Positions 16,185 through 25,306 of a stretch of 64,000 nucleotides of DNA are shown here, one piece after another (position 1 is the first letter of the stretch; each line of letters begins with the position of its first letter). Position numbers and translations under genes: made by a program. Source of the DNA: Balneola sp. Its GTDB lineage: Bacteria; Bacteroidota; Rhodothermia; Balneolales; Balneolaceae. The DNA lies in the NCBI GenBank assembly GCA_017640785.1, contig JAEPPZ010000003.1:177998-241997 (forward strand), in the 5' to 3' direction. Below the pieces are notes generated by a model. It was not told the origin of the DNA. It saw only the letters and a program-made list of their open reading frames with translations, and did not search any database.

Positions 16185-17642
16185 ATGACCTATAAATACG
16201 ACCGACCGACACTTCTTCAATCGTTTATTCCGATCATCTTTTTGATCGTCGCGTTATTCATCAATGTTCGTATTTACGGAGACGCTTCTCTTGACGGTTC
16301 CAACCAAATTATTTTAATGCTTTCTGCGGGAGTTGCTTCGCTTGTAGCACTTGGTTTAGGTATTAAATGGGCTGAGATCAGACAGGGAATTGTTGATAGT
16401 ATCAGTTCTGCTATGTCATCTATGATCATTTTATTACTGATAGGATCTCTTGCAGGAACCTGGTTATTAAGCGGTATTATTCCTGCTATGATCTATTACG
16501 GATTACAGATCCTGAATCCTTCTATATTCTTAGTTGCAGCCTGTGTGGTTTGTGCAATTGTTTCTGTGGCAACAGGTTCATCATGGACTACTTCTGCAAC
16601 CGTTGGTATCGCTTTGGTTGCTATCGGAACAGTATTAAAGATTCCCGTAGGCATGGTAGCCGGTGCAATCATATCAGGTGCATATTTTGGAGATAAGATG
16701 TCTCCTCTTTCTGATACCACTAATCTTGCCCCTGCAATGGCGGGAACAGATCTATTTACACACATTCGATATATGGCATATACCACCATCCCATCGATCT
16801 CTATTGCCTTAGTGATTTTTCTTATTCTTGGATTTATAAAAGGTGGAAATATTGAGATCCAAGAAACTCAGGTTATTCTGGATGCTATTTCCGGCAAATT
16901 TGAGATCAATTTTTGGTTGTTTCTGGTACCGATAATCATGGTAGTTTTAATTTCTAAGAAAATGCCTGCTATTCCTGCTATTTCAGTGGGTGCTTTACTC
17001 GGAGCTGTATTTGCACTGATCTTCCAGCCCAATTTAGTTCAGGAAGTAGCTCAATTTGGTGAAGGCACATGGGAAAAAGGTTTCGTTGGTATTATGACTT
17101 CAATGTATGGAGACATCAGTTTTACTACTGATAATGAAATTGTGGACGGTCTTTTAAGTTCGGGTGGTATGTACGGAATGCTTGGAACGGTTTGGTTGAT
17201 CTTGTCAGCTATGATCTTTGGTGGAGTGATGGAACGCAGTGGAATGCTGAAACGAATTGCTGAAGGCGTTATCAGTGGAATTAACTCTGCCGGTGCTTTA
17301 ATAGCAACAACTGCAGGAACTTGTGTATTCTTCAATATCACAGCATCCGATCAATATCTTGCCATTGTAGTTCCGGGACGGATGTACGCGGATGTTTATA
17401 AAGAAAAGGGATTAGCTCCTGAAAATTTAAGTAGAACACTGGAAGATTCCGGAACCGTTACCTCTGCTTTAATTCCCTGGAATACATGCGGAGCTTACCA
17501 CTCTAAAGTACTCGGTGTGGATACTTTTACTTATCTGCCATTTGCTTTCTTCAATCTCATAAGTCCGTTTATGACTGTGATCTATGGAGTTTTCAAGATC
17601 AAACTGAGAATGCTGAAAGATGCTAAACCACAAGACGCTTAG
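16185..17642 (+). CDS. nhaC: Na+/H+ antiporter, NhaC family
   Basis: 485 residues with about 11-12 membrane segments throughout. Characteristic NhaC segments are present: ATGSSWTTSATVGIA near 130, GAIISGAYFGDKMSPLSDTTN near 162-182, and DSGTVTSALIPWNTCGAY near 425-442. It exchanges Na+ for protons across the inner membrane, useful for a marine or halotolerant organism. It starts 65 bases after the NRDE stop, and its last 4 bases overlap the convergent dacB gene, leaving no room for a terminator between the two. Confidence 0.92.
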   Translation: MTYKYDRPTLLQSFIPIIFLIVALFINVRIYGDASLDGSNQIILMLSAGVASLVALGLGIKWAEIRQGIVDSISSAMSSMIILLLIGSLAGTWLLSGIIPAMIYYGLQILNPSIFLVAACVVCAIVSVATGSSWTTSATVGIALVAIGTVLKIPVGMVAGAIISGAYFGDKMSPLSDTTNLAPAMAGTDLFTHIRYMAYTTIPSISIALVIFLILGFIKGGNIEIQETQVILDAISGKFEINFWLFLVPIIMVVLISKKMPAIPAISVGALLGAVFALIFQPNLVQEVAQFGEGTWEKGFVGIMTSMYGDISFTTDNEIVDGLLSSGGMYGMLGTVWLILSAMIFGGVMERSGMLKRIAEGVISGINSAGALIATTAGTCVFFNITASDQYLAIVVPGRMYADVYKEKGLAPENLSRTLEDSGTVTSALIPWNTCGAYHSKVLGVDTFTYLPFAFFNLISPFMTVIYGVFKIKLRMLKDAKPQDA

Positions 17643-19018
17643 TAATTCTCATATATAAACCAAAGGATCTCATCCATTTGAGCTTGTACTTCACTGGTTG
17701 AGATCACATAGTTATTATTCATAAAACTGAAGATTAGTTTCTTTCCGGATTTTGTTATCACATAACCACTCAGGCAATGGTTATTGCTTAACGTTCCTGT
17801 TTTCGCAAACACATAGGGTTCTCCGCCATCTTTATTCGCGTACAATCTTCTTATAGTTCCTTGCTTGCCGCCTTGAGGAAGAGCATCCAAAAGCTGCCCT
17901 TCTTCTACTTTTTTATCAAGCTTTTCTAAAAGAGCGACCATGCTTCTTGGAGTGAACAGATTATATCTGGATAAACCTGAGCCGTCTCTCCAATTGGCTT
18001 CATCAGGCAGATCACTCAAAAAATTATCTTTCACATATCGGATTCCTGCAGAACTGTTCAATTCATCCCCAACTACTCCGGAAATCATCAACATGATCTG
18101 TTCTGCTAACAAGTTATCGCTGGGAAGAAGCATTTTTTTGTACAGCGAATCGGACTCTATGCTGTAGATCATCTCATGATCTGAAGGAAGCTTGGCTTTT
18201 GGTAGATACTCTACACTCTTATTCAAAGTATCAGAAAGCAATTCTACAATCAGTTGCGGTGAATAATGAAAGGGTTTATCCGTCTCATATCTGGAAGTAT
18301 CCGAAGTAAACGCATACTCAAATTCATTACCAACCCGATCTCTTTCGAGCACAAATCTACCGTTGTCGCTTAAAACTCCTTCATCGATGTATTTATTAAA
18401 GATCTTTGGATTGATCAGGTATTCCCCATTTTCTTTGGCAATATGGTATTCTTCGATGTGCTCAATGGTAACTCTGGCAACATTCCCGTAAATAGGAAAC
18501 GGACTTTTTTCAGCTGAGTAATAGGAATTGTAATCAGCCCATGACCATCCGGGTCCAAGATTTTCGTCATTGAAATTACTATCCGAGAAATAGAGATTTC
18601 CCTCAAACGAACTCAGGAAATTGTATACATCATCCGTCCCAAAATCAGGATGAAGAAAAGAAGGATCTCCCGTCCCCCAAAAGATCAATGAATCTCCTGT
18701 TATCGTATACTTCAAAGCAGGAATTCGATCTCCCAATACATTCAACCCTGCATAGTAAGTAAATAGCTTAGTATTAGAAGCCGGAATCATATATTTGTTT
18801 TCATTTTCAGCATAGATCGTAGAATCAGCTTCCGGATCATAAAGCATAAATCCGGTTATTGTTTTTCTGAAGGTATCTGAATTTTCAAAGATTTGAGCTA
18901 ATTGCTCAGTTTTTCCAAGGTCTTTTGTCTCATTGTCTGAAATTTCTTTTTCAGCTACTTTTTCTACTGACGTACAGCTTACCAAAACCAACAATGATCC
19001 CAGAATATATTTCTTCAT
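17639..19018 (-). CDS. dacB: D-alanyl-D-alanine carboxypeptidase/endopeptidase (PBP4, peptidase S13)
   Basis: 459 residues. Lipobox LVSC (Cys15), so it is a lipid-anchored PBP4. All three penicillin-binding motifs are present: S81-N-T-K84 (SxxK, catalytic Ser81), S300-D-N302 (SxN) and K406-T-G408. The typical DacB inserts between SxxK and SxN are retained, and DGSGLSRYN near 345 matches the S13 family. It removes the terminal D-Ala or cleaves peptide cross-links in peptidoglycan. It converges on nhaC with a 4-base overlap and has a 190-base upstream region divergent from the M14 peptidase pair. Confidence 0.93.
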   Translation of the reverse strand: MKKYILGSLLVLVSCTSVEKVAEKEISDNETKDLGKTEQLAQIFENSDTFRKTITGFMLYDPEADSTIYAENENKYMIPASNTKLFTYYAGLNVLGDRIPALKYTITGDSLIFWGTGDPSFLHPDFGTDDVYNFLSSFEGNLYFSDSNFNDENLGPGWSWADYNSYYSAEKSPFPIYGNVARVTIEHIEEYHIAKENGEYLINPKIFNKYIDEGVLSDNGRFVLERDRVGNEFEYAFTSDTSRYETDKPFHYSPQLIVELLSDTLNKSVEYLPKAKLPSDHEMIYSIESDSLYKKMLLPSDNLLAEQIMLMISGVVGDELNSSAGIRYVKDNFLSDLPDEANWRDGSGLSRYNLFTPRSMVALLEKLDKKVEEGQLLDALPQGGKQGTIRRLYANKDGGEPYVFAKTGTLSNNHCLSGYVITKSGKKLIFSFMNNNYVISTSEVQAQMDEILWFIYENY

Positions 19019-19210
19019 AAATTTCGTCTGCTTAATTATTTATAAGAGTGAGTTACAATAAAAGATATCACACTTAATTGCCATTTGTGCTTATTGTGAT
19101 TGTGAAATAATAACTTTTTCCATTCAGCTTATAATCTTTTTACAGCTGTAATTTTGAAATGCTTTTTTAAGTGAGGACTTTCTTTCATCAAAAAAACTAA
19201 ACGGATTTAC

Positions 19211-20860
19211 ATGATGAAAATATCAGTCCGGGTTTTGAGCTTTACTATGCTTGTTGGTTTATTTTTCATATCAACATCAGCTCAAGCCCAAACAGGGTAC
19301 AGTTCTTATTCAGAACTGACGAATAAATTGAAGGCGCTAAACAACGCCAATAAAAATATAACAGAACTGACATCAGTCGCTAAAACAAAAGGAGGCAAAG
19401 ATGTTTGGTTACTTACCATTGGCTCAGGAGATGTCAAAAATCATCCCGGAATAGCTGTAATTGGTGGATCAAAAGCATCCCATATCTTAGGTACTGAACT
19501 TTCGCTACGGTTTGCAGAGCAACTCTTATCAACTGCAACTACAGAGGAAACTAAAGCACTTTTAGCGTCAACAACATTCTATGTATTTCCTCAAATCAAT
19601 CCTGATGCTGCTACTCAGTATTTCAACAAATTGAAATATGAGCGTGACGGCAACATGACTTCAACAGATGCCGACCGTGATGGATTTTATGATGAAGACG
19701 GTTTTGATGACCTGAACGGAGATAATTTTATTACCATGATGCGTGTAGCTGACAAAACAGGAAGCTGGACCATGCACAAAGATGATCCACGAGTTATGGT
19801 AAAAGCTGATGCGGACAACGGTGAAAAAGGTTCTTACAAGATGTTTACCGAAGGCCGCGATAACGATGAAGATGGCAAATTCAACGAAGATGGTGAAGGA
19901 GGAGTAAACATCAATCAAAACTTCTCCTACGACTTCCCTTACTTCAAACCCGGATCAAGTGAAAATCCCGTATCAGAAAATGAAACTCGTGGAGTACTAG
20001 ACTTTCTGTTTGAAGAAGCACGAAATACTTTCGCTGTTATCTCTTTCGGACCGGAGAACAATCTGTCTGATCCGCTTAAGTTTAACAGAGGCGCCGCTTC
20101 TAAACGAGTAGTTTCTGGATGGTTGTCTGATGACATCACCGTTAATAAAATGGTTTCTGATCTTTATAATGATAAAACCAATCTTGGTAAAGCCCCTTCA
20201 GGTGAACCACAGCAAGGAGATCTCTTCCAATGGGCTTATTACCACTACGGAAGATTCAGTTTCAGCACACCCGGTTGGTGGACTCCCGAAGTAAAAGACG
20301 AAGACGGAAAAGCTCAAAAATTTGATAATGATCATGTTAAGCATTTAGCATGGGCTGAAGCAGAAGGACAAGATGTTTTTGTTGAATGGACAGAAGTTGA
20401 CCATCCTGATTTTCCGAACCAAAAAGTGGAAGTGGGTGGAATCAAACCATTTACTATGATGACACCTCCTGCAAACATTCTGGATTCATTAGCTGAAAGT
20501 CACACTGATTTCATCATGGAAATTGCTTCAATGAAGCCAACGGTTGAGCTGGTTAATTTCAAATCAGAGAGCGCAGGAAAAAACCTAACCCGAATAACTG
20601 TAGATGTGTATAACGGCGGAAGCTTCCCGACGGCATCACAATTGGGTCAGCGTAATAACTGGGTTCGAAGAGTTATGACACAGATCAAACTTGGAAACAA
20701 TATGAATCTGATTAGTGGCGATGTTCAGGATTTTGATCGTTCAATTCCTGCTGACGGTTCCGTAACCAAAACCTGGTTAATTCGAGGTTCCGGAAAAGTT
20801 ACCATAACATCCGGCTCACCGATGACAGGATTTTCAACCAAAGAACAAACCATTAAGTAA
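19211..20860 (+). CDS. M14-like protein lacking catalytic residues (pseudopeptidase)
   Basis: 549 residues. Signal peptide to about 26 (STSAQAQ). The fold is M14 (carboxypeptidase A) and it is collinear with the next gene, but all key residues are changed. At the HxxE zinc motif it has K88-A-S-H91 (neighbour: H112-S-N-E115). The NR substrate motif is N235-Q236. The third zinc His is Gly280 in SFGPEN, and the catalytic Glu position is Pro354. It keeps the Asp-rich, EF-hand-like loops (DADRDGFYDEDG; DNDEDGKFNEDG). It is therefore probably inactive as a peptidase and may bind substrate or assist its active neighbour. ATG at 19211 or 19214 is possible. Confidence 0.85.
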   Translation: MMKISVRVLSFTMLVGLFFISTSAQAQTGYSSYSELTNKLKALNNANKNITELTSVAKTKGGKDVWLLTIGSGDVKNHPGIAVIGGSKASHILGTELSLRFAEQLLSTATTEETKALLASTTFYVFPQINPDAATQYFNKLKYERDGNMTSTDADRDGFYDEDGFDDLNGDNFITMMRVADKTGSWTMHKDDPRVMVKADADNGEKGSYKMFTEGRDNDEDGKFNEDGEGGVNINQNFSYDFPYFKPGSSENPVSENETRGVLDFLFEEARNTFAVISFGPENNLSDPLKFNRGAASKRVVSGWLSDDITVNKMVSDLYNDKTNLGKAPSGEPQQGDLFQWAYYHYGRFSFSTPGWWTPEVKDEDGKAQKFDNDHVKHLAWAEAEGQDVFVEWTEVDHPDFPNQKVEVGGIKPFTMMTPPANILDSLAESHTDFIMEIASMKPTVELVNFKSESAGKNLTRITVDVYNGGSFPTASQLGQRNNWVRRVMTQIKLGNNMNLISGDVQDFDRSIPADGSVTKTWLIRGSGKVTITSGSPMTGFSTKEQTIK

Positions 20861-20867
20861 CAGAATC

Positions 20868-22607
20868 ATGAAAAAATTTAGATATACCCTACTTACTGCT
20901 TTTGTTTTTGGTTTGATGATAATGACTTCAAACACAGCAAAAGCTCAACTTACTGACGGCGTATTCCCTGCAGCAGGAACACCTTCTAATCCAAAAGTGG
21001 AAGCAACCTGGAATCACTATTACAATTATCAGGGAATTAGTGAACTCACAGAACGAATCGCAAAAGCATATCCTGATCTCGCCAAAAGAAGTTCTATTGG
21101 TAAATCTTATGAAGGCAAAGACATTTGGATGTTGACGGTTTCTAACTTCAAAAAAGGAGATCCGGACAGAAAGCCTGCAATTTATATCGATGGGAATATT
21201 CACTCGAATGAAATTCAGGGAACTGAAATGTCATTGTATACCGCCTGGTATTTAACAGAATCATTCGGAGATGTGAAGTTTATAACCGAATTATTAAATG
21301 ACAAAACATTCTATATAGTGCCAACAATCAACCCGGATGCACGCGAGCATTATATGACGGAACCAAACACCGGAAGTTCCCCTCGATCAGGTCTTAAACC
21401 AATTGATGATGACGGTGACGGACTTGTAGATGAAGATCAACCTGATGATCTGGATGGAAACGGAAGCATCACTCAAATGCGTCGTAAAAATCCTCGTGGA
21501 AATTTCAGAGCTCATCCTACTTATCCAAATATGATGGTTCGTGTTCCTGATGATGAATTCGGTGATTACGAATATTTGGGTTCAGAAGGAATCGACAATG
21601 ACAATGATGGAAGAATCAATGAAGATCGAGTTGGATATTACGATCCTAACCGTGATTGGGGCTGGAACTGGCAACCAAACCACATTCAGGGCGGAGCGCA
21701 TAAATATCCATTCTCTCTTCCTGAAACGAGAGCCGTTATGGATTTCGTAATGGAGCGACCAAACATTGCTGCTGCTCAAAGTTATCATAACTCAGGCGGA
21801 ATGATCCTTCGTGGTCCCGGCGTAGCAGAAGACATCAGTACATACAATCGCCAGGATGTTCAGGTTTATGATGCCATTGGTGAAATGGGCGAACGCTTGA
21901 TTCCCGGCTACAGATATTTAGTTGTTTATGATGATCTGTATGATGTATTTGGTGGAGAATTAGATTGGTTTTACGGAGTTCGTGGGGTATTCACTTATTC
22001 CAATGAGCTGTGGACCAGCTACGAAATGTTTCAAAGCAACGACCGATCAGCTACCGATTCTTATGAATTCAATAAATATTTACTGTTTGGTGATGCTATG
22101 CAGGAATGGACGGAATATGATCATCCGCAGTATGGAAAGATCGAGATCGGTGGATTCAAGAAAAACTTTGGTCGTGCTCATCCCGGATTCTTACTGGAAC
22201 AAGGTGCTCATAGGAATATGGCGTTCACGATCTATCATGCGTATCACACTCCAAAACTAACCATTGATGAGATATCCGAAAAGAATCTTGGTGGCGGTTT
22301 AAGAGAAGTAACAGCCGTAGTAACAAACAGCAGATTGATGCCGACTCACGCAAGTATAGATGTGAACAACAAGATCATGCCACCGGATATCATCAGCATT
22401 GAAGGAGCAACGGTTGAGGCAGGAATGATCGTTACGAACCGAGATCTGAATCAAACTACCGAACAGAAATTCAGACCCGAGCGAATTGAAGTAGCTAATA
22501 TTCCGGGAATGAGCTCAGTAACCGTTCGCTGGATCATCAGCGGTGGAAACAACTATACTGTTAAAGTAGATAGCCAGAAAGGAGGCGTTGTTTCTAAAAA
22601 GAAGTAA
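20868..22607 (+). CDS. M14 family zinc carboxypeptidase, exported
   Basis: 579 residues. Signal peptide to about 26 (TAKAQ). Active M14 site intact: H112-S-N-E115 in DGNIHSNEIQGTE, NR at 261-262 (DPNRDWGW), zinc His307 in SYHNSGG and catalytic Glu380 in YSNELW. Two Asp-rich, calcium-loop-like insertions (DDDGDGLVDEDQ near 180; DNDNDGRINED near 243) interrupt the catalytic domain. A C-terminal beta domain starts near 465. It probably degrades extracellular peptides. It follows its degenerate paralogue by 7 bases and shares its operon; the pair likely arose by tandem duplication. Confidence 0.92.
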   Translation: MKKFRYTLLTAFVFGLMIMTSNTAKAQLTDGVFPAAGTPSNPKVEATWNHYYNYQGISELTERIAKAYPDLAKRSSIGKSYEGKDIWMLTVSNFKKGDPDRKPAIYIDGNIHSNEIQGTEMSLYTAWYLTESFGDVKFITELLNDKTFYIVPTINPDAREHYMTEPNTGSSPRSGLKPIDDDGDGLVDEDQPDDLDGNGSITQMRRKNPRGNFRAHPTYPNMMVRVPDDEFGDYEYLGSEGIDNDNDGRINEDRVGYYDPNRDWGWNWQPNHIQGGAHKYPFSLPETRAVMDFVMERPNIAAAQSYHNSGGMILRGPGVAEDISTYNRQDVQVYDAIGEMGERLIPGYRYLVVYDDLYDVFGGELDWFYGVRGVFTYSNELWTSYEMFQSNDRSATDSYEFNKYLLFGDAMQEWTEYDHPQYGKIEIGGFKKNFGRAHPGFLLEQGAHRNMAFTIYHAYHTPKLTIDEISEKNLGGGLREVTAVVTNSRLMPTHASIDVNNKIMPPDIISIEGATVEAGMIVTNRDLNQTTEQKFRPERIEVANIPGMSSVTVRWIISGGNNYTVKVDSQKGGVVSKKK

Positions 22608-22627
22608 TTACACTTTTTGAACATTTT

Positions 22628-22664
22628 AAAGGCTCTTGATCATCGATCGGGAGCCTTTTTTTGT
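22628..22664 (+). terminator. Intrinsic terminator of the M14 operon
   Basis: AAGGCTC and GAGCCTT close a stem, extended inward by GATC/GATC around a 3-base loop, and followed by T7. It lies 20 bases after the M14 stop codon. Confidence 0.85.
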
Positions 22665-22687
22665 TTACGATAGTTATTTCTTTGTAT

Positions 22688-22726
22688 AGTCATTCTGAGC
22701 GGTGTCGAAGAGTCTTCAGGATGACT
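22688..22726. repeat. Dispersed palindrome (GTCATTCTGA family)
   Basis: AGTCATTCTGA and TCAGGATGACT are inverted 11-base arms with one G-U pair. The same GTCAT...ATGAC ends occur in the elements at 22755-22835 and 60411-60598, which suggests a REP-like family common in this group. Confidence 0.6.
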
Positions 22727-22754
22727 TTTTCTGGTTTTTGATTATAAAATTGGC

Positions 22755-22835
22755 TGTCATTTCGAACGGATGTGAGAAATCTAAATATCTTTATTAAAGC
22801 AAAACTTTAGATTTCTCCCTCCGGTCGAAATGACA
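22755..22835. repeat. Long imperfect inverted repeat downstream of gltX
   Basis: TGTCATTTCGA and GAGAAATCTAAA on the left pair with TTTAGATTTCTC and TCGAAATGACA on the right around a short AT-rich loop, with small internal mismatches. It can form an ~80-base hairpin directly after the gltX stop and is related to the neighbouring element at 22688. Confidence 0.7.
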
Positions 22836-22858
22836 AAACGTGATTCTGAACTAATTGC

Positions 22859-24340
22859 CTACCCCAACCTCTCCAAAGCTACATCAATCCTACTCATCAC
22901 TTCTTCCTTTCCAAGAAGCTCTAAAGAAGCAAACAAATCAGGACCAAAACCTTGTCCGGTTACCGCAATCCGAAGTGGCATCATTAGTTTTCCAAAACCA
23001 ACTTCATGTTCTTCGATAGTTTCTTCGAGCTTGGATTTCAGAGTAGCTGCTTCAAACTCAGCATCAGATAAAGCTTCAACTTTTTCTTTGTAAGCAGTTA
23101 CTAATCCGGCACTATCGTCTTTCCATTTCTTCAGTGCTTTTTCATCATATTCTTTCGGAGCTTCAAAGAAAAACGATCCCATTTCTACAAATTCATCTAC
23201 TATGGAAACACGTTCGTGTAATAAACCTACTACGGTTACTAAGTACTCGTCATCCTTTGTATCAAATCCTGCATTTTCAGCCAATTCTTTAACTCGTGGA
23301 AGCAAGTCAGCAACTGAAGTCTCGCGAATGTAGTGTTCGTTGTACCACATCAATTTCTTGTAGTTGAATACCGCACCGCCTTTGCTCACTCGATCGAGCG
23401 TAAACAGTTCACACAATTCTTTCATGTCATGGATTTCAGAATCATCTCCCGGACTCCATCCCAAATACGCTAAGAAATTGATCAATGCTTCCGGCTCGTA
23501 GTTTCCGGCTATATAATCTTTTGTATTTACCGGTATTCCTTCGCTTTCCGCTTTTCTCTTGGAAAGCTTTCCACCACTTGGGCTCATGATCAAAGGCAAA
23601 TGTGCCATCGTTGGCGGCTCCCATCCAAACGCATTATATAACAACATGTGCTTTGGAGCTGAGCTCAACCATTCTTCTCCACGAATTACATGTGTGATAT
23701 TCATAGTATGATCATCCACAACATTCGCTAAATGATAGGTCGGCATTCCGTCCGACTTCATCAAAACCTGATCATCCAATCCGGCAGTCTCAAAAGAAAC
23801 GACTCCGCGAATAAGATCTTCAAACTTCACGGTTTCTCTTCTTGGAACCTTTAAACGGATCACATACTCATCGCCATTTTCCAGCTTCTTTTCTACTTCA
23901 TCCTGAGGAAGTGTCAAACTGTTTTTCATGGACTGACGCGTGATAGAATCGTAGCTCGGAGATGGATTTCCGGAAGCTTTTAATCGCTCTCTCATCTGAT
24001 CGATCTCTTCGGTAGTATCAAAAGCATAATACGCATGACCACTTTCGATCAACTGCTTGGCATATTTGTGATACATTTCCTTACGCTCGCTTTGTCTATA
24101 CGGACCAAATTCTCCGGGATTTGTCGGACCTTCATCGATCGTCATACCTGCCCATTCCAAAGAATCAATGATATCCTGTTCTGCATCTTCTACATAACGA
24201 GATTGATCGGTGTCTTCGATTCTAAGAACAAAAGTCCCGCCATGATGTTTGGCAAATAAATAATTATATAATGCCGTGCGGAGACCGCCGATGTGAAGAA
24301 ATCCTGTTGGTGATGGAGCAAAACGTACGCGAACGCTCAT
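22859..24340 (-). CDS. gltX: Glutamate-tRNA ligase
   Basis: 493 residues, full length for GltX. The class I signature is PSPTGFLHIGG at 10-19 (HIGH motif as HIGG) and the second signature is KLSKRK near 265 (KMSKS type). It charges tRNA-Glu with glutamate in the cytosol. The gene is monocistronic in appearance: dispersed repeats lie on both sides (22688-22835 downstream and 24429-24500 upstream). Confidence 0.97.
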   Translation of the reverse strand: MSVRVRFAPSPTGFLHIGGLRTALYNYLFAKHHGGTFVLRIEDTDQSRYVEDAEQDIIDSLEWAGMTIDEGPTNPGEFGPYRQSERKEMYHKYAKQLIESGHAYYAFDTTEEIDQMRERLKASGNPSPSYDSITRQSMKNSLTLPQDEVEKKLENGDEYVIRLKVPRRETVKFEDLIRGVVSFETAGLDDQVLMKSDGMPTYHLANVVDDHTMNITHVIRGEEWLSSAPKHMLLYNAFGWEPPTMAHLPLIMSPSGGKLSKRKAESEGIPVNTKDYIAGNYEPEALINFLAYLGWSPGDDSEIHDMKELCELFTLDRVSKGGAVFNYKKLMWYNEHYIRETSVADLLPRVKELAENAGFDTKDDEYLVTVVGLLHERVSIVDEFVEMGSFFFEAPKEYDEKALKKWKDDSAGLVTAYKEKVEALSDAEFEAATLKSKLEETIEEHEVGFGKLMMPLRIAVTGQGFGPDLFASLELLGKEEVMSRIDVALERLG

Positions 24341-24428
24341 ATTTTCTAACTAAATTTTGATGAATTCTATTATTTCTAAGCTCTAAAGATAAGGAATAAT
24401 AAGGTTCAGAATCAGGCATTCATTTTAA

Positions 24429-24500
24429 TAGAGCGACTATAACACTTTTGCACTTTAACACTTACCTTTTGTGTTAAAGTGTTATGGTGTTATAGCTCTA
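24429..24500. repeat. Imperfect inverted repeat (GTGTTATGGTG family)
   Basis: TAGAGC...TATAACAC...CACTTTAACAC on the left is matched by GTGTTAAAGTG...GTGTTATAGCTCTA on the right. The core GTGTTATGGTG recurs in the palindrome at 62553-62614. It lies between gltX and the WbqC gene and has no T-tract. Confidence 0.6.
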
Positions 24501-24507
24501 TAAAATT

Positions 24508-25167
24508 ATGATTCTGACGATTCTTACACCCCAATTTGCTCCAAATCTTTATGACCTGGCTTCGATGTTGAAAGCAGATCAGGTTATCTTTACGGATGTG
24601 GAAAAATGGTCTCGTAAAGGAAGAACGCATCGGGCTGAAATCAGAAATGAAGAGGACTCTCAGTGGATCAACCTTCCTGTAGTTTCAGAAGATCGGAAAA
24701 AAGCTATCAAAGATGTGCGACTAGATCATGATCAACAATGGTTTGAACCTTTCTGGAATGCCATTCTTCACAATTATAGAAACGCTACTTACTTCTATCA
24801 TTTTGAAGATGAGCTCTATCATGACATTCAACAAGCGTTCGAATTTGAATATTTGATGGAGTTCAACGTGTACTTCTTTAAGCGATTACTTCGCTATCTG
24901 GAAATTGAAATTGAGTACGAGCTTTCTAGTAAAGTTAAAGGCTACAGCACGTTTCCTGCTGAGACTAAGAAAAACTTATCTGCTGATGTTTTGTATCTGG
25001 AGCATCAATCCAAAAATTACCAGCGTCAAACCAAGCAAGCTAAAATAGCTCTTGAAATACATCCGGCGTATGATCAGTCTTATCCGGGATTTGTAGAAGG
25101 TTGTTCCGTATTAGATCTTTTATTAAATAAAGGCGTAGAGAGTTTCAGAATTTTAGAGAAATTGTAG
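24508..25167 (+). CDS. WbqC family protein
   Basis: 219 residues, cytosolic. It matches the WbqC-like family, with features such as the LTPQFAPNLYDLASMLKADQ opening, the basic WSRKGRTHRAEIRNEEDSQWI segment and YPGFVEGCSVLDLLLNKG near the C-terminus. WbqC homologues are often found in O-antigen or glycolipid loci and are thought to act in sugar or amino-acid modification, but the biochemical activity is not established. No other polysaccharide genes are adjacent here. The 38-codon membrane mini-gene follows 22 bases later on the same strand. Confidence 0.85.
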   Translation: MILTILTPQFAPNLYDLASMLKADQVIFTDVEKWSRKGRTHRAEIRNEEDSQWINLPVVSEDRKKAIKDVRLDHDQQWFEPFWNAILHNYRNATYFYHFEDELYHDIQQAFEFEYLMEFNVYFFKRLLRYLEIEIEYELSSKVKGYSTFPAETKKNLSADVLYLEHQSKNYQRQTKQAKIALEIHPAYDQSYPGFVEGCSVLDLLLNKGVESFRILEKL

Positions 25168-25189
25168 CAATCAATCCCTATAATCCGTC

Positions 25190-25306
25190 ATGGAAGAAGA
25201 AAACTCAACAACCAACTGGACCAAGACCTACATCGCTGTTTTTATAACAGGAATTGTGTTCATTCTGATCTTTTGGGCTTTTACTTCTCTTTTTAACTTG
25301 CCCTGA
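25190..25306 (+). CDS. 38-residue single-pass membrane miniprotein
   Basis: ATG at 25190 to TGA at 25304-25306. The protein has a charged N-terminus (MEEENSTTNWTKTY), one membrane helix (IAVFITGIVFILIFWAF) and a short tail (TSLFNLP). It lies on the same strand 22 bases after the WbqC gene and abuts the convergent DASS transporter stop. The NWTKTY motif before a single helix resembles small membrane proteins I associate with Bacteroidota, some beside transporters. The topology (acidic N-terminus, aromatic helix ends) supports a genuine gene. Its role is unknown. Confidence 0.6.
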   Translation: MEEENSTTNWTKTYIAVFITGIVFILIFWAFTSLFNLP

